Positions 53,444 to 61,971 of a stretch of 64,000 nucleotides of DNA are shown in pieces. The position numbers and the translations under genes are program-made. The stretch comes from Neisseria brasiliensis. Its GTDB lineage: Bacteria; Pseudomonadota; Gammaproteobacteria; Burkholderiales; Neisseriaceae. The notes below the pieces were generated by a model. It was not told the origin of the DNA and did no database searches. It saw only the letters and a list, made by a program, of their open reading frames with translations. The DNA lies in NCBI RefSeq assembly GCF_009671065.1, contig NZ_CP046027.1, positions 248,001 to 312,000 of the forward strand. Direction: 5' to 3'. Every line of letters begins with the position of its first letter. Positions within the stretch are counted from its first letter, which is position 1.

Positions 53444-53760
53444 TATCACCCTTAGCAGTAGGCTTGGGCAGCGATAAATGAAAATGCGTCGTATGAATCC
53501 GAATTAATAATTTATCAACAAAATTGATAAGTTTTTGAATAAAATTTTTTATGCAACAAGTAGTTAAATTTTTTTAATCCGATTTAACTCAAGTCAATTT
53601 CATGCAGTGAAAATATTAATGTTTAGATGTTATATAAATTAAAACCGCCTTATAATTAACATTTTTTTACATAAAATTCTTGCATTTTCATTTGCAAAAT
53701 TCAAATTTTTGCGGATTTTTCTATAAAAACACCTCAAAACACTGCTCAAAAAAACCGCAA

Positions 53761-53794
53761 AAAGGCCGCCTGAAATGCTTTCAGACGGCCTTTT
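53761..53794. terminator. DUS-pair terminator (variant left copy)
   Basis: AAAGGCCGCCTGAAA and TTTCAGACGGCCTTTT around a 3-base centre, with T4. It lies 66 bases past the 3' end of the exonuclease gene (minus), on the yjcH upstream side. The left copy carries a T to C change. Confidence 0.75.
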
Positions 53795-53859
53795 GTTATC
53801 AGTTTAACTGATGATAGACATCTGTTTTTCTAATCAAAAAAGATTGTCACACCCCTATT

Positions 53860-54468
53860 TTATTTTCTGGCCAGAATCGCCTGCCACATCATCGCCACAT
53901 TAATGGCATCGTTAAGCGCATTGTGGCGGGGTAAATCCGGAATACGTAAAGTTTTAATCATGCTGGCCATTCGTAAATCAACGTAATCGTTGTAATAAAA
54001 GTTTTTCTTCACTTCTTGTTTAAAATACACAGCCGACACTTCAATCTGCCGGTTTGGCAACGGAATGCCGATTAAAGGCTTCAGAAACTTATCAATCATC
54101 GCCACATCGTATTCCAGATAATAGCCCACCAGCGGCCTGCCGCCGATAAAATCCAGTAGCTGATACAAAGCCTCTTCAACCGAAATGCCGTCTGAAAGGT
54201 CTTTCGGACGCAAACCGTGCACCGTCACATTGGTCGCTTCCATCATGCCTTCCGGCTTCACCAGCACATAAAACGGCTCGCTGGTCAAAATGGTATTGCC
54301 GCGGATTTTGACCGCGCCGATGGAAATGATTTCTGCCTCTTTCACGTTCAGGCTGGTGGTTTCGCAATCGATGCTCACCATTTCATCGGGGTGTTCATCA
54401 TAAAGAAACATGTATTTCGGATCTTTCAGATGGCGTCGGTAATAGCTGCGTTTCAGTTTGTCAAACAT
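53860..54468 (-). CDS. DEDDh 3'-5' exonuclease (DnaQ/PolC-like)
   Basis: A 202-residue exonuclease domain protein. DEDDh residues: SIDCETTSL (Exo I, Asp and Glu) near 33, VGYYLEYDVAMIDKF (Exo II) near 117, and RHNALNDAINVAMM (Exo III, His and Asp) near 181. It resembles the epsilon-like proteins found next to DUF294 and actP genes in other proteobacteria rather than the replicative DnaQ. Substrate unknown. Three bases after the DUF294 gene. Confidence 0.88.
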   Translation of the reverse strand: MFDKLKRSYYRRHLKDPKYMFLYDEHPDEMVSIDCETTSLNVKEAEIISIGAVKIRGNTILTSEPFYVLVKPEGMMEATNVTVHGLRPKDLSDGISVEEALYQLLDFIGGRPLVGYYLEYDVAMIDKFLKPLIGIPLPNRQIEVSAVYFKQEVKKNFYYNDYVDLRMASMIKTLRIPDLPRHNALNDAINVAMMWQAILARK

Positions 54469-54471
54469 AGC

Positions 54472-56274
54472 CTACCCTCCCAAATGGAAATGATGACGCA
54501 CCGTTTGCTTAAAGCGTTTCACCACATTGAGCGAATCTTTCAGCAAATCGCGTTCAAGCGTGGAAAGCTTATCGGTATCGACCTGATTATTCAGCTTCTG
54601 CATAGGATCGTTCAAAGCCATCAAACCGCCTTTCAAACGCAAATCCATCAGATAGCCCAAAGCTTCGGCAAGATCACGCCCGGCTTGCGGCTCCAAAATA
54701 TTGTGCGCCACCAAGATATTGATGCGCTCAAACGAATTATTTGCCTCCAAATGCGCTTCCAAAGCCAGCGCACGCACGCCGTGCACAATCGGGAAAATAC
54801 CGATTTTTTTCACATCCATTTTCTTATTGTTGCGTTGCAGAAGGCGCGGCATAAAGCGGCGGCTATGGTCTTCAAACAAATCCACTGCACGGGCAAAATT
54901 CATCAAAATAGCAACATCTTTATCCATACGGCGGTAAAGGTAATGATTCAACTCATCTAATAGCGACACATCACCGGCCACCGCTTTGGCATCGATGAAA
55001 ATCGCCAAATTCATCATATTGGTCGGTGTGGCTGAACTCAGCCAACCGCCAATCATTTTTTTAAATTCGCCAATCGGTTTGCGCCACATCGGGTTGCACA
55101 CCATAATCCCGCCTTTGCACGGCGGATAGCCGAAACGCTCTAACGCAGCGGAGAATTTTTCCGCCGTCGCCTGTGCTTCTGCCAAATCCACGCCCTCACC
55201 TAAAATCAGCGCATTGTCTTGGTCGGTTTTTAAAATCTGCTCGCCACGCCCTTCCGAGCCCATCACCAACAGGCAAGAATGTTCATACAAATGCTCCGAA
55301 GCCAGCAGCCGCCATGTTTTTTCAAACAACGCGCTGTTCGATACCTGCATCAATTGCGACAACTGCTTCGCCCGCACGCCATTCTTATGCAAGGCTTGAA
55401 TCGATTCATTCATGTGTGTGGCCAATTCGGCCAAATCGTCGATGGTTTCCGCTTTTTCAATGCGTTGCACCACCACATGCGTGTGGTTGGAAAAATAAGC
55501 CAGAATATCCAGCTGCTCTAAAGCGCCGATGGCTTTGCCATTTTCGGTCACAATCACACGCTGAATGCGCGATTCCATCATGCGCAGCAAGGCATTGAAC
55601 ACAAAATCATTAATATCAGCAGTAATCAATTGCGGCGGCGACCACTTATATACCGGCTCGTCAAAAGATGCGCCTTCAATCACAATATCGCGAAAAGCCG
55701 ATTCGGTGAACAAACCGGTCTGCCCATCATGATGCAATAAAAGCGTTTTGGTTTTACGCTCCTTCATCAGATGCGCCGCTTCCAAAACCGTTGCATTGCC
55801 ATCCAGCCACACCGCATTATCGCGGTAAGCATCGCGCACTTTGGCGGTAAACAGGCTTTCAAATTCATCTTCATCAGGCGATTCGGAACGGTTGGCCAGT
55901 TTTTCCGCAACCGAAGCATAAAAATACGAACCAAAACGGCTGTTGCTCTCCATCAAATGCAACACGCAAGCTTTCGGCAGCTTGTACACCAAGGCTTCTT
56001 CAGCCACAACAAAACTGTTTTGGCTCGTGCCCTCCACCAAAGCGCGTGCTTCAAAAGTATCATGCGCCCGATAAACCGCCACCACTTCGCCGTCGCAACC
56101 AACTTCCTTCACCACGCCCTTCATCACCACATACAAAAACTCAATCGGCGTATTGGGCTCAATAATCAATTCTTCATCGCGGTAAAACGCAATGTCCACC
56201 ACATTTTGCAGCGTCAAGCGTTCACTGCCGCTCAACACATGATAAGGCGGGTAATTAAAATCAAAGCGCTCCAT
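54472..56274 (-). CDS. cNMP-binding/CBS/DUF294 nucleotidyltransferase-like signalling protein
   Basis: 600 residues from MERFDFNYPPYHVL. Domains: cyclic-nucleotide-binding fold (about 1-115), two CBS motifs (about 135-265, with TVLEAAHLMKERKTKTLLL), a GlnD-like nucleotidyltransferase part with GSEGRGEQILKTDQDNALI near 340, and DUF294 C-terminal helices. Such proteins are thought to be sensors; the cluster with the exonuclease and actP is conserved in several proteobacteria. Start 56274 is preferred for its AGGAGA site; an upstream frame adds 18 residues. Confidence 0.88.
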   Translation of the reverse strand: MERFDFNYPPYHVLSGSERLTLQNVVDIAFYRDEELIIEPNTPIEFLYVVMKGVVKEVGCDGEVVAVYRAHDTFEARALVEGTSQNSFVVAEEALVYKLPKACVLHLMESNSRFGSYFYASVAEKLANRSESPDEDEFESLFTAKVRDAYRDNAVWLDGNATVLEAAHLMKERKTKTLLLHHDGQTGLFTESAFRDIVIEGASFDEPVYKWSPPQLITADINDFVFNALLRMMESRIQRVIVTENGKAIGALEQLDILAYFSNHTHVVVQRIEKAETIDDLAELATHMNESIQALHKNGVRAKQLSQLMQVSNSALFEKTWRLLASEHLYEHSCLLVMGSEGRGEQILKTDQDNALILGEGVDLAEAQATAEKFSAALERFGYPPCKGGIMVCNPMWRKPIGEFKKMIGGWLSSATPTNMMNLAIFIDAKAVAGDVSLLDELNHYLYRRMDKDVAILMNFARAVDLFEDHSRRFMPRLLQRNNKKMDVKKIGIFPIVHGVRALALEAHLEANNSFERINILVAHNILEPQAGRDLAEALGYLMDLRLKGGLMALNDPMQKLNNQVDTDKLSTLERDLLKDSLNVVKRFKQTVRHHFHLGG

Positions 56275-56574
56275 GCTTATTTCTCCTGTTTTTGCCGTTG
56301 TCTCAAAATTGAACGACTGTTTTATCATTGATTAAATCAACAGATTTTTCAACATATTACAACAAGAATTCAAAAAACGACACCGCAAAAAAGGCCATCT
56401 GAACAATCTACAGATTCTCAAAGAATCCATTAGATTTTCAGACGGCCTCAAATCCTTGAGCAAAACAAAATCACATATTCAGGTATAAATCGCTTATTGA
56501 GCGCAATTTTATTACAAAAAAATGAATTTCAGCGCGAAACGTGACAAAAAATATCAATACACGCAAACGACAGA

Positions 56575-56667
56575 CAAAAAAATGCACACATTCAATCAAA
56601 TGTGTGCCAAGTCTACAAAGGAGAAATAGAGGAGAAACTATTAACTGACTACTCGAACCAGCTAACG
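56575..56667 (-). ncRNA. Small RNA, sibling 1 (NmsR/RcoF-like)
   Basis: Predicted 90-95 base RNA on the minus strand. Promoter TTGCAT-17-CATAAT precedes it. A 5' stem (UUAGCUG/CAGUUAA) is followed by an unpaired pyrimidine stretch CUCCUCUAUUUCUCC that can pair with ribosome binding sites, and a 9-bp terminator stem GCACACATT/AATGTGTGC (56584-56607) then U-run. The 32-base core (56606-56637) is identical in sibling 2. The architecture matches the Hfq-dependent sibling sRNAs NmsRA/NmsRB (NgncR_162/163), which repress TCA-cycle and related genes in Neisseria. Confidence 0.82.
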
Positions 56668-56673
56668 GAATCC

Positions 56674-56702
56674 ATTATGCCAAACTCAGCGAGCGTATGC
56701 AA
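56674..56702 (-). promoter_or_regulatory. Promoter of sRNA sibling 1
   Basis: -35 TTGCAT (56697-56702), 17-base spacer, -10 CATAAT (56674-56679) on the minus strand; start expected near 56667. Confidence 0.7.
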
Positions 56703-56827
56703 GCAATTTTCTTGTAAAGTTTCTTAATTATTGCGCTTACACACTTTAAATGTAGTTTGATTTCAACAATACCTATCTATCACCATCATCCACGCTAGTC
56801 GTGACAATTTGATGACGATCAAAAACG

Positions 56828-56917
56828 AAAAAAAACGCGCATATCTTTTCGGATATGCGCCAAGTCTACAAAGGAGAAATAGAGGAGAAAAATCAAGCTG
56901 CATCAAGCAACTCAACG
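56828..56917 (-). ncRNA. Small RNA, sibling 2 (NmsR/RcoF-like)
   Basis: Second copy, upstream of sibling 1 on the same strand. Promoter TTGACG-17-CAAAAT. 5' stem AGUUGC/GCAGCU (one G-U pair), the same 32-base core (56859-56890) with CUCCUCUAUUUCUCC, and a different 9-bp terminator stem GCGCATATC/GATATGCGC with loop and U8. Stems differ between siblings in a compensatory manner, while the single-strand part is identical, which supports selection on an antisense seed. It follows no protein gene directly. Confidence 0.82.
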
Positions 56918-56923
56918 AGACAT

Positions 56924-56952
56924 ATTTTGCGCTTTTCTTTTTCGCCCGTCAA
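56924..56952 (-). promoter_or_regulatory. Promoter of sRNA sibling 2
   Basis: -35 TTGACG (56947-56952), 17-base spacer, -10 CAAAAT (56924-56929) on the minus strand; the better -35 of the two siblings. Confidence 0.7.
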
Positions 56953-57094
56953 CACCTATTACTAAAAAAATTGCGGTTTATATCAAAAAACCGACATTAT
57001 CGGCTATTTACGCTCATTTTATTTTCTAATCGAATCAAAAAAGAAAAATAAACGAACAAAAATGTTTTTATCCGCGCCTAAGGATTCAGACGGC

Positions 57095-58435
57095 CTATTC
57101 ACGCTTTAATTTTTGTTGCAAATTGTGCGCAGCCTCTGCCCGCTCGCGGTGGCTGAGGTCAGGTAAATGCGTGTTCAACGATGACCATTTCCATTGCGAA
57201 CGCGCTTTATTTAATTCAGACGGCAATTTATGCGGCTGCCAAGGTGTTTGGCCGCTTTGCAACGCCACTTGTGATTGCGCCGCATGACCGCGTTTTTGCA
57301 GGGCATTGAGTAAATCCAATGCACGTGCAGCCAGCAGGGTTAAGGTTTCCGGATCGATATGCAAAGTTTGTTTACCGGAAATCTTATCGGAAATATCCTG
57401 CACATTCGGCAACACGCCACCCAAAATACCGCCGATAGCCGTGCCCAAACCGAGGGAACCGCCCAGCGTGGCGATATCAATACCAAAGCCGATTAGCGCA
57501 CCGGTAGCCGCACCGGTACCGGTGCGGATGCCGTATTGCACCAGCAAATCGCTGTCAAACGGGTCTTGCCGGAAAGCTTTTAATGCCCAATCGCCACTTT
57601 CGATGTCGTTTTGGTAGAAGCGGTAAAGCTGAAACAATTGCTGCTGCATTTTGCGCTCCAATTGGCGCACTTCGGCCTGCATGGTTTGCAAGGTCGGCTC
57701 GGGATTATCGTCTTCGTCGATTTCCTGTTTATAAGCCGCAACATCAAGCAGAAAATCGGCAATCTCACGGCGGGCATCTTCGTCCAATTTTTGCCATTCA
57801 CGGCGGCGCATGCCGATTAAGCGGTCGAGAATGTCGCGCTCAGGCAACATGGTGGCCAAATTGTCCCACAGGCGGATTTCGCCTTCAAAATCAAAAGCAA
57901 CCGTATCAAAACCGCTGTACACATGCAAAGTGCGGCGCGCCAGCATGGTGGTCCATTCAGTTAAGTCCTGCCCGCCGATAAAGTTAAACACCGGCATCAC
58001 CGGCTTGGCGCACCACGACAACACAGTCAGCTCGTCTTTATATTTGTTCAACACCGGCTCGCGCGCGTCCACCACATACAAGGCCATATCGCTTTGCAGC
58101 AATTGGCGCAATACTTTGGCTTCCTGATTGAAATCACCCGCAGCGGCAGGGCTATCGAGAAACTGCTGCAAACGCTCGATGCCGTCTGAACGCGATGAAG
58201 TATTGGCTTCCAACCAATCCAACACACCGCCCGCATCTTCCAAGCCGGGCGTGTCGTATAAATACACCAGCGTATCGGTGCCGTCTGAAATGGCAGCCTG
58301 CTCGACATGGCGCGTGGTGGACGGCGCGTTTTTCACTTCACCGAAAGTGCTGTCACGCAATAAGGTGCGCAGCAGCGAAGTTTTGCCGGTGTTGGTGTGA
58401 CCGACCACAGCCAGAGATAAAGGTTTTGTTTTCAT
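57095..58435 (-). CDS. GTPase/DUF3482 domain protein
   Basis: 446 residues from MKTKPLSLAVVGHTNTGKTSLLRTL. TRAFAC-class GTPase: G1 GHTNTGKTS near 11, G3 YDTPGLED near 61, then a long helical DUF3482 region and a Gly-rich hydrophobic stretch (GTGAATGALIGFGIDIATLGGSLG near 300) able to insert in membrane. Function not established. The upstream frame from 58519 overlaps the DUF2868 gene and is rejected. Pairs with DUF2868, as in other proteobacteria. Confidence 0.85.
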   Translation of the reverse strand: MKTKPLSLAVVGHTNTGKTSLLRTLLRDSTFGEVKNAPSTTRHVEQAAISDGTDTLVYLYDTPGLEDAGGVLDWLEANTSSRSDGIERLQQFLDSPAAAGDFNQEAKVLRQLLQSDMALYVVDAREPVLNKYKDELTVLSWCAKPVMPVFNFIGGQDLTEWTTMLARRTLHVYSGFDTVAFDFEGEIRLWDNLATMLPERDILDRLIGMRRREWQKLDEDARREIADFLLDVAAYKQEIDEDDNPEPTLQTMQAEVRQLERKMQQQLFQLYRFYQNDIESGDWALKAFRQDPFDSDLLVQYGIRTGTGAATGALIGFGIDIATLGGSLGLGTAIGGILGGVLPNVQDISDKISGKQTLHIDPETLTLLAARALDLLNALQKRGHAAQSQVALQSGQTPWQPHKLPSELNKARSQWKWSSLNTHLPDLSHRERAEAAHNLQQKLKRE

Positions 58436-58455
58436 GGTTTTGTCTTTTTCGTGTT

Positions 58456-59808
58456 TCAGACGGCCTGTTGATTTTGCTGCAAACGCAATTCCTGATTCAG
58501 CTTGGGCGGATTTAACCATGCCAAATTGCGTTCATTTAAAGCCTGATGCCAATGTTGCAGGTTTTCTTGCAGGCCGCCTGAAAGATGTTGTTCGGCCAAG
58601 AGTTGCACTACCGCCCCGCCCTTCGCCGCTTCGGCCAGTTGGGTAATCTGGCGCAACACGCCGCGGTCAGGCACGGTATGCGCCCGCACGCCAATCAGCA
58701 ATTGCGCTGATTGCTGCTGCAATTCATTCGCCAGCGCATGCACTGCATCGCGGCTGTCGGCCACGCCTTTGTCGAGCCAATCTTGGCCGAGCGTGTGGGT
58801 AAACCACGAATCATCCGGCCATTGCGTTTCCAACATCACCGCCCATTTCGGCGCCTCGCTGATGTTGATTTTTGGCGACACGGCAGCAACGGTTTCGCTT
58901 TGCGTATCGGCATCGATGATTTTGGTCTGCCATTGTTGGATGATCTTTTGATAATACGGTTTATCCAACGGCAACGGCATGCGGCTGATTTTGAGCATGA
59001 TTCGGCACGCCAACCATGCGATGAAACGCGGCAGAATACCGTAGCACACAATGCTGCCGACCAACAAACCCGACCATGCGCGCGCATCATCAATATTGCT
59101 GTTCAGACGGCCTTGCAACACCGCATCGGCATCGGGCACGGGAAAACCGACTTTCGACGGCAGCCAACCCAGCCATTCAATGGCTTTAACTGAAGCGGTA
59201 TTGGTGAGCAGCGTACTTTCCCAGTTGAACGTATATTGACGCACCAACAGCAACATCAATACAGATATCAACATGCCCAACAAAGTCGCCAGCCATAAGC
59301 TGTGTGACGTGCGGCCAATCAGCCAACGCGTGGAAGGCTGCTTCCATTCTTCGGTATATAAACGCAACATGGCCTGATTAACCGGGTCTTTGCCGCGCAT
59401 CCACGTCATCGGATGGCTGATGACATTGCCGAATTTAAAGCGAAACGCTACCGACACCAGCCAAACCAGCAACATGATGGTATTCATACCCAACACGCTC
59501 GCCAAAATCAGGAAAAAATTCAAACCTTGGTTGTCCATCAGGATATAAGTGCCGGAAAAGCCACTGGCAAACATCAACGACACGCCGACAATCCACAGCC
59601 AGAATGCCGCGCTTTTGGTATATTCCAACGCGTCTTGTAGCTGATGGTTGCGGTCAATCATTTCCGCACGGCGCAATATTTTCCCCTCCGGTTGGCCGTC
59701 GACATGGCGCAGCGATTCCGTAATCTGAGCCGGATCAGCAGGAAAAATATAATCCCGCTCTTCCAAAATGCGCACCAATTCGGCAAGTTTGTGTTTCGGA
59801 TTAAGCAT
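58456..59808 (-). CDS. DUF2868 membrane protein
   Basis: 450 residues. An N-terminal soluble part, then hydrophobic segments near 70-90, 100-120, 178-195 and 245-270. No enzymatic motif is recognised. It starts the two-gene unit DUF2868-DUF3482 (20 bases apart). The GTPase partner suggests a membrane-associated process, unknown. DUS copies lie inside the gene near 59103 and 58570. Confidence 0.85.
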   Translation of the reverse strand: MLNPKHKLAELVRILEERDYIFPADPAQITESLRHVDGQPEGKILRRAEMIDRNHQLQDALEYTKSAAFWLWIVGVSLMFASGFSGTYILMDNQGLNFFLILASVLGMNTIMLLVWLVSVAFRFKFGNVISHPMTWMRGKDPVNQAMLRLYTEEWKQPSTRWLIGRTSHSLWLATLLGMLISVLMLLLVRQYTFNWESTLLTNTASVKAIEWLGWLPSKVGFPVPDADAVLQGRLNSNIDDARAWSGLLVGSIVCYGILPRFIAWLACRIMLKISRMPLPLDKPYYQKIIQQWQTKIIDADTQSETVAAVSPKINISEAPKWAVMLETQWPDDSWFTHTLGQDWLDKGVADSRDAVHALANELQQQSAQLLIGVRAHTVPDRGVLRQITQLAEAAKGGAVVQLLAEQHLSGGLQENLQHWHQALNERNLAWLNPPKLNQELRLQQNQQAV

Positions 59809-60176
59809 AACAATAGAGGCCGTCTGAAAAATAATGCGATTTTAACATAGCTTTTCAGACGGTCTGAACCCTTTGTGAAATAAGGCATTACATCTGCTTC
59901 AAGAGTAATGACTTTATTGATTAATTACCGCACCCAAACCCGCCACTTACCCCTAGATAAGATCTTTAATTCAATATTAATGTTTTTTTGTTTTATTTTT
60001 CAAAATGATAAAAGAAGAATGCCTGATTTTCAGCTAAATATTCATTTAAAATGACAATTTTTATAATGTTGTTACCCACTTTTCTTAATTTCTGCAAAAT
60101 TTGTGATGCCCCACAAAATAATGTATGCTCAAAAATGTGGATATTAATAAGTGGTCCTATTTTGAGGGAATTCATC
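59809..60176. other. Intergenic region before the predicted outer-membrane protein
   Basis: About 370 bases. Near 59817-59867 are two DUS in a spaced inverted pair; the second overlaps a third degenerate copy as TTCAGACGGTCTGAA. The rest is AT-rich with a plus-strand promoter (60101-60129). No gene is seen. Confidence 0.5.
60101..60129 (+). promoter_or_regulatory. Predicted promoter of the outer-membrane protein gene
   Basis: -35 TTGTGA (60101-60106), 17-base spacer, -10 TATGCT (60124-60129); leader about 40 bases to the ATG. Confidence 0.45.
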
Positions 60177-61145
60177 ATGCAAAAGAGAAACCAAAGTGTT
60201 TTATTTATTCTAGCGGCTTGTGTGTCTTCATTGGCCATGGCAGACGACACCGTACCGGCCAGCGGCGATACTTGGGTCGATACCCAACACGGCAACGTGC
60301 AAGGTACTTTAAAAAAATGGTCACACGGTATGGATGGCTGGTTTGGCGAGACCGATCCCAATAATCCTGCCAGCGCCAATTTGCGTGTGATGGTCGATAC
60401 CGAATGGAACAAATACGACGAATTTTCAGTAACGCCACGTATCCGCGGTCGCGTCAAATTACCGGTCTTAGAGCAAAAACTGAATGTTGTGTTCGGTGAC
60501 GATTCCTTAGATGATGAGTTCCGCAACGAAGCCAGCAACTATCAAAACCGTACCTACCGCGACGGTAAGAAATACGATTACCGCAGCAACCGTGATCAAA
60601 ACTCATCCATCGCCCTGCGCTGGAACGAATTGCTTGGCAGCAACGACATCGACACTGATTTCGATATCGGTATCCGCTCTGGCAGCGATTTATATGCCCG
60701 TGTGAAAGCAGAAAAAGACTGGCAAATCAATGATAAATTGGTTACCGGTTTGGAACAGATTTACCGCTACGGCTCTAAGAGCGAACACCATGTGCGTACC
60801 AACTGGGATACACGGTACCAAGAAGACGGTAAAACCTTCATTTCCAACCAGCTTCACCTGCAATACGAACATGAAGACGACCGTGAAGACTGGACTTGGG
60901 GCAATAACCTTTACCGCCAACACGACTTAGGTGAAAACCGCTATGTTAATTACGGTTTGCATACGCATGGTTATATTGAAGATAAAAAGTTTAATCTCAA
61001 TAGCTATGGGCCTTTTGCCGGTTATCGCCAACCGATTTGGCGTAAATGGTTGTTCGTACAAACCGAAGTTAACTATTTCAATAATCGTAAAGATGATCGC
61101 GACCATACCGTTGGCGCGCTGGTTCGCTTTGAAGCATTATTCTGA
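60177..61145 (+). CDS. Predicted outer-membrane beta-barrel protein
   Basis: 322 residues from MQKRNQSVLFILAACVSSLAMA (signal peptide cut before DDTVPASG). The mature protein is rich in Tyr, Trp, Asn and Asp with alternating hydrophobic strands (SALRWNELLG-like, HLQYEHEDD, WTWGNNLYRQH) and ends in Phe (RFEALF), the outer-membrane insertion signal. No family is recognised; a small porin or KdgM-like channel is only a guess. Start chosen at 60177 with AGGGAA 8 bases away. Monocistronic with its own promoter. Confidence 0.75.
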   Translation: MQKRNQSVLFILAACVSSLAMADDTVPASGDTWVDTQHGNVQGTLKKWSHGMDGWFGETDPNNPASANLRVMVDTEWNKYDEFSVTPRIRGRVKLPVLEQKLNVVFGDDSLDDEFRNEASNYQNRTYRDGKKYDYRSNRDQNSSIALRWNELLGSNDIDTDFDIGIRSGSDLYARVKAEKDWQINDKLVTGLEQIYRYGSKSEHHVRTNWDTRYQEDGKTFISNQLHLQYEHEDDREDWTWGNNLYRQHDLGENRYVNYGLHTHGYIEDKKFNLNSYGPFAGYRQPIWRKWLFVQTEVNYFNNRKDDRDHTVGALVRFEALF

Positions 61146-61159
61146 TTTGCTGATATAAG

Positions 61160-61233
61160 AAAGCCGTCTGAAACATTTTCAGACGGCCTTTTCAATAAAA
61201 AACCGAGAAATTGTCATTTCTCGGTTTTTTATT
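61160..61233. terminator. Two consecutive hairpin terminators
   Basis: A DUS pair (61160-61192) with T-run, then a second stem AAACCGAGAAA / TTTCTCGGTTT (61198-61230) with A and T runs. They separate convergent genes; the second one also serves the minus-strand MerR-like gene, whose stop overlaps it. Confidence 0.85.
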
Positions 61234-61552
61234 ATTTTGCCAAAATGGTCTCCAAATCGGCCAACACGTTTTTCAATCCTTGTCGGATTTCATCAGTATC
61301 AGCAGCAGGCTGACCATTGGCATCCAGCGCTTCTTGCGGCTGCTCTTCTACATAAGGTAAAAAAGTGTCTTTTAATTTCAACAACTTCACCACATCAGAA
61401 CGGGTATAGCGATCACCCCCATAGCCGACAACCACACCATTTTCATATTGCCATTGGGCAAACTCTTCCGGACTGATTTGTACCAATTGGCACACTTCGT
61501 CCAACGTAAAATAACGTTTTGCAGGAATCGACAGATTAGCGTTGTTTGTCAT
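61232..61552 (-). CDS. MerR-like HTH protein behind ihfA
   Basis: 106 residues from MTNNANLSIPAKRYFTLDEVCQLVQISPEEFAQWQ. N-terminal MerR-type helix-turn-helix and a coiled C-terminus; it lacks an obvious effector domain and may be an atypical or chaperone-modulator-like protein. The start overlaps the ihfA 3' end by 17 bases, with GGAG 8 bases before ATG. A longer frame to 61591 is rejected. Position behind pheT-ihfA is conserved in many beta- and gammaproteobacteria. Confidence 0.8.
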   Translation of the reverse strand: MTNNANLSIPAKRYFTLDEVCQLVQISPEEFAQWQYENGVVVGYGGDRYTRSDVVKLLKLKDTFLPYVEEQPQEALDANGQPAADTDEIRQGLKNVLADLETILAK

Positions 61553-61838
61553 AGTAATGCTCCACCATGCCTTTGAGTTTTTGGCTGGCATGGAACGTCA
61601 CCACTCGGCGCGCTGTAATCGGCACTTCTTCACCGGTTTTCGGGTTACGACCCGGACGTTGCGGTTTGTCGCGTAATTGGAAATTACCGAAACCGGAAAT
61701 TTTGATTTCTTCGCCGCGCGCCAAAGTGCTGCGGATTTCTTCAAAAAAGAGTTCGACGATTTCTTTGGCATCGTTTTTGGTCACGTTGCTGACTTTGTCT
61801 ACCAAAATATCGGCCAACTCGGCTTTAGTTAATGTCAT
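61536..61838 (-). CDS. ihfA: Integration host factor subunit alpha
   Basis: 100-residue HU/IHF protein that bends DNA with IhfB. MTLTKAELADILVDKV, GFGNFQLRDKPQRPGRNPKTGEEVPITARRVVTFHASQKLK with the proline-tipped arm near residue 65. In the operon pheT-ihfA-MerR, with a gap of 133 bases from pheT that is AT-rich. Confidence 0.96.
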   Translation of the reverse strand: MTLTKAELADILVDKVSNVTKNDAKEIVELFFEEIRSTLARGEEIKISGFGNFQLRDKPQRPGRNPKTGEEVPITARRVVTFHASQKLKGMVEHYYDKQR

Positions 61839-61971
61839 GTTCTTACCTTCTTTTTTAATAGGAGCAGATTATTACTAATTTTTTCTTAAAATTCAAGTAC
61901 CAAACTGAAAAATCAAACAGAATTTACCGTTTGATTTTTCAGCATTTGGCACTTTAATGATGCAAATCAGA

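Larger units (their letters stand above)
53295..53859. other. AT-rich upstream region of yjcH-actP
   Basis: About 565 bases with no convincing ORF. It holds the yjcH promoter, a perfect 7-bp inverted repeat TTATCAACAAAATTGATAA (53512-53530) that may be an operator, long AT tracts (53520-53720), and a DUS hairpin terminator (53761-53794) with a variant left copy (GCCGCCTGAA). No sRNA-like terminator besides the DUS one. Confidence 0.5.

Noticed and set aside
53512..53530. FNR box upstream of yjcH
   Set aside because: The half sites are in the reverse order (ATCAA-n-TTGAT) to the FNR consensus.
59993..60538. Minus-strand 181-codon ORF over the start of the outer-membrane gene
   Set aside because: Overlaps a gene with a clear signal peptide and promoter; no ribosome site for the antisense frame.
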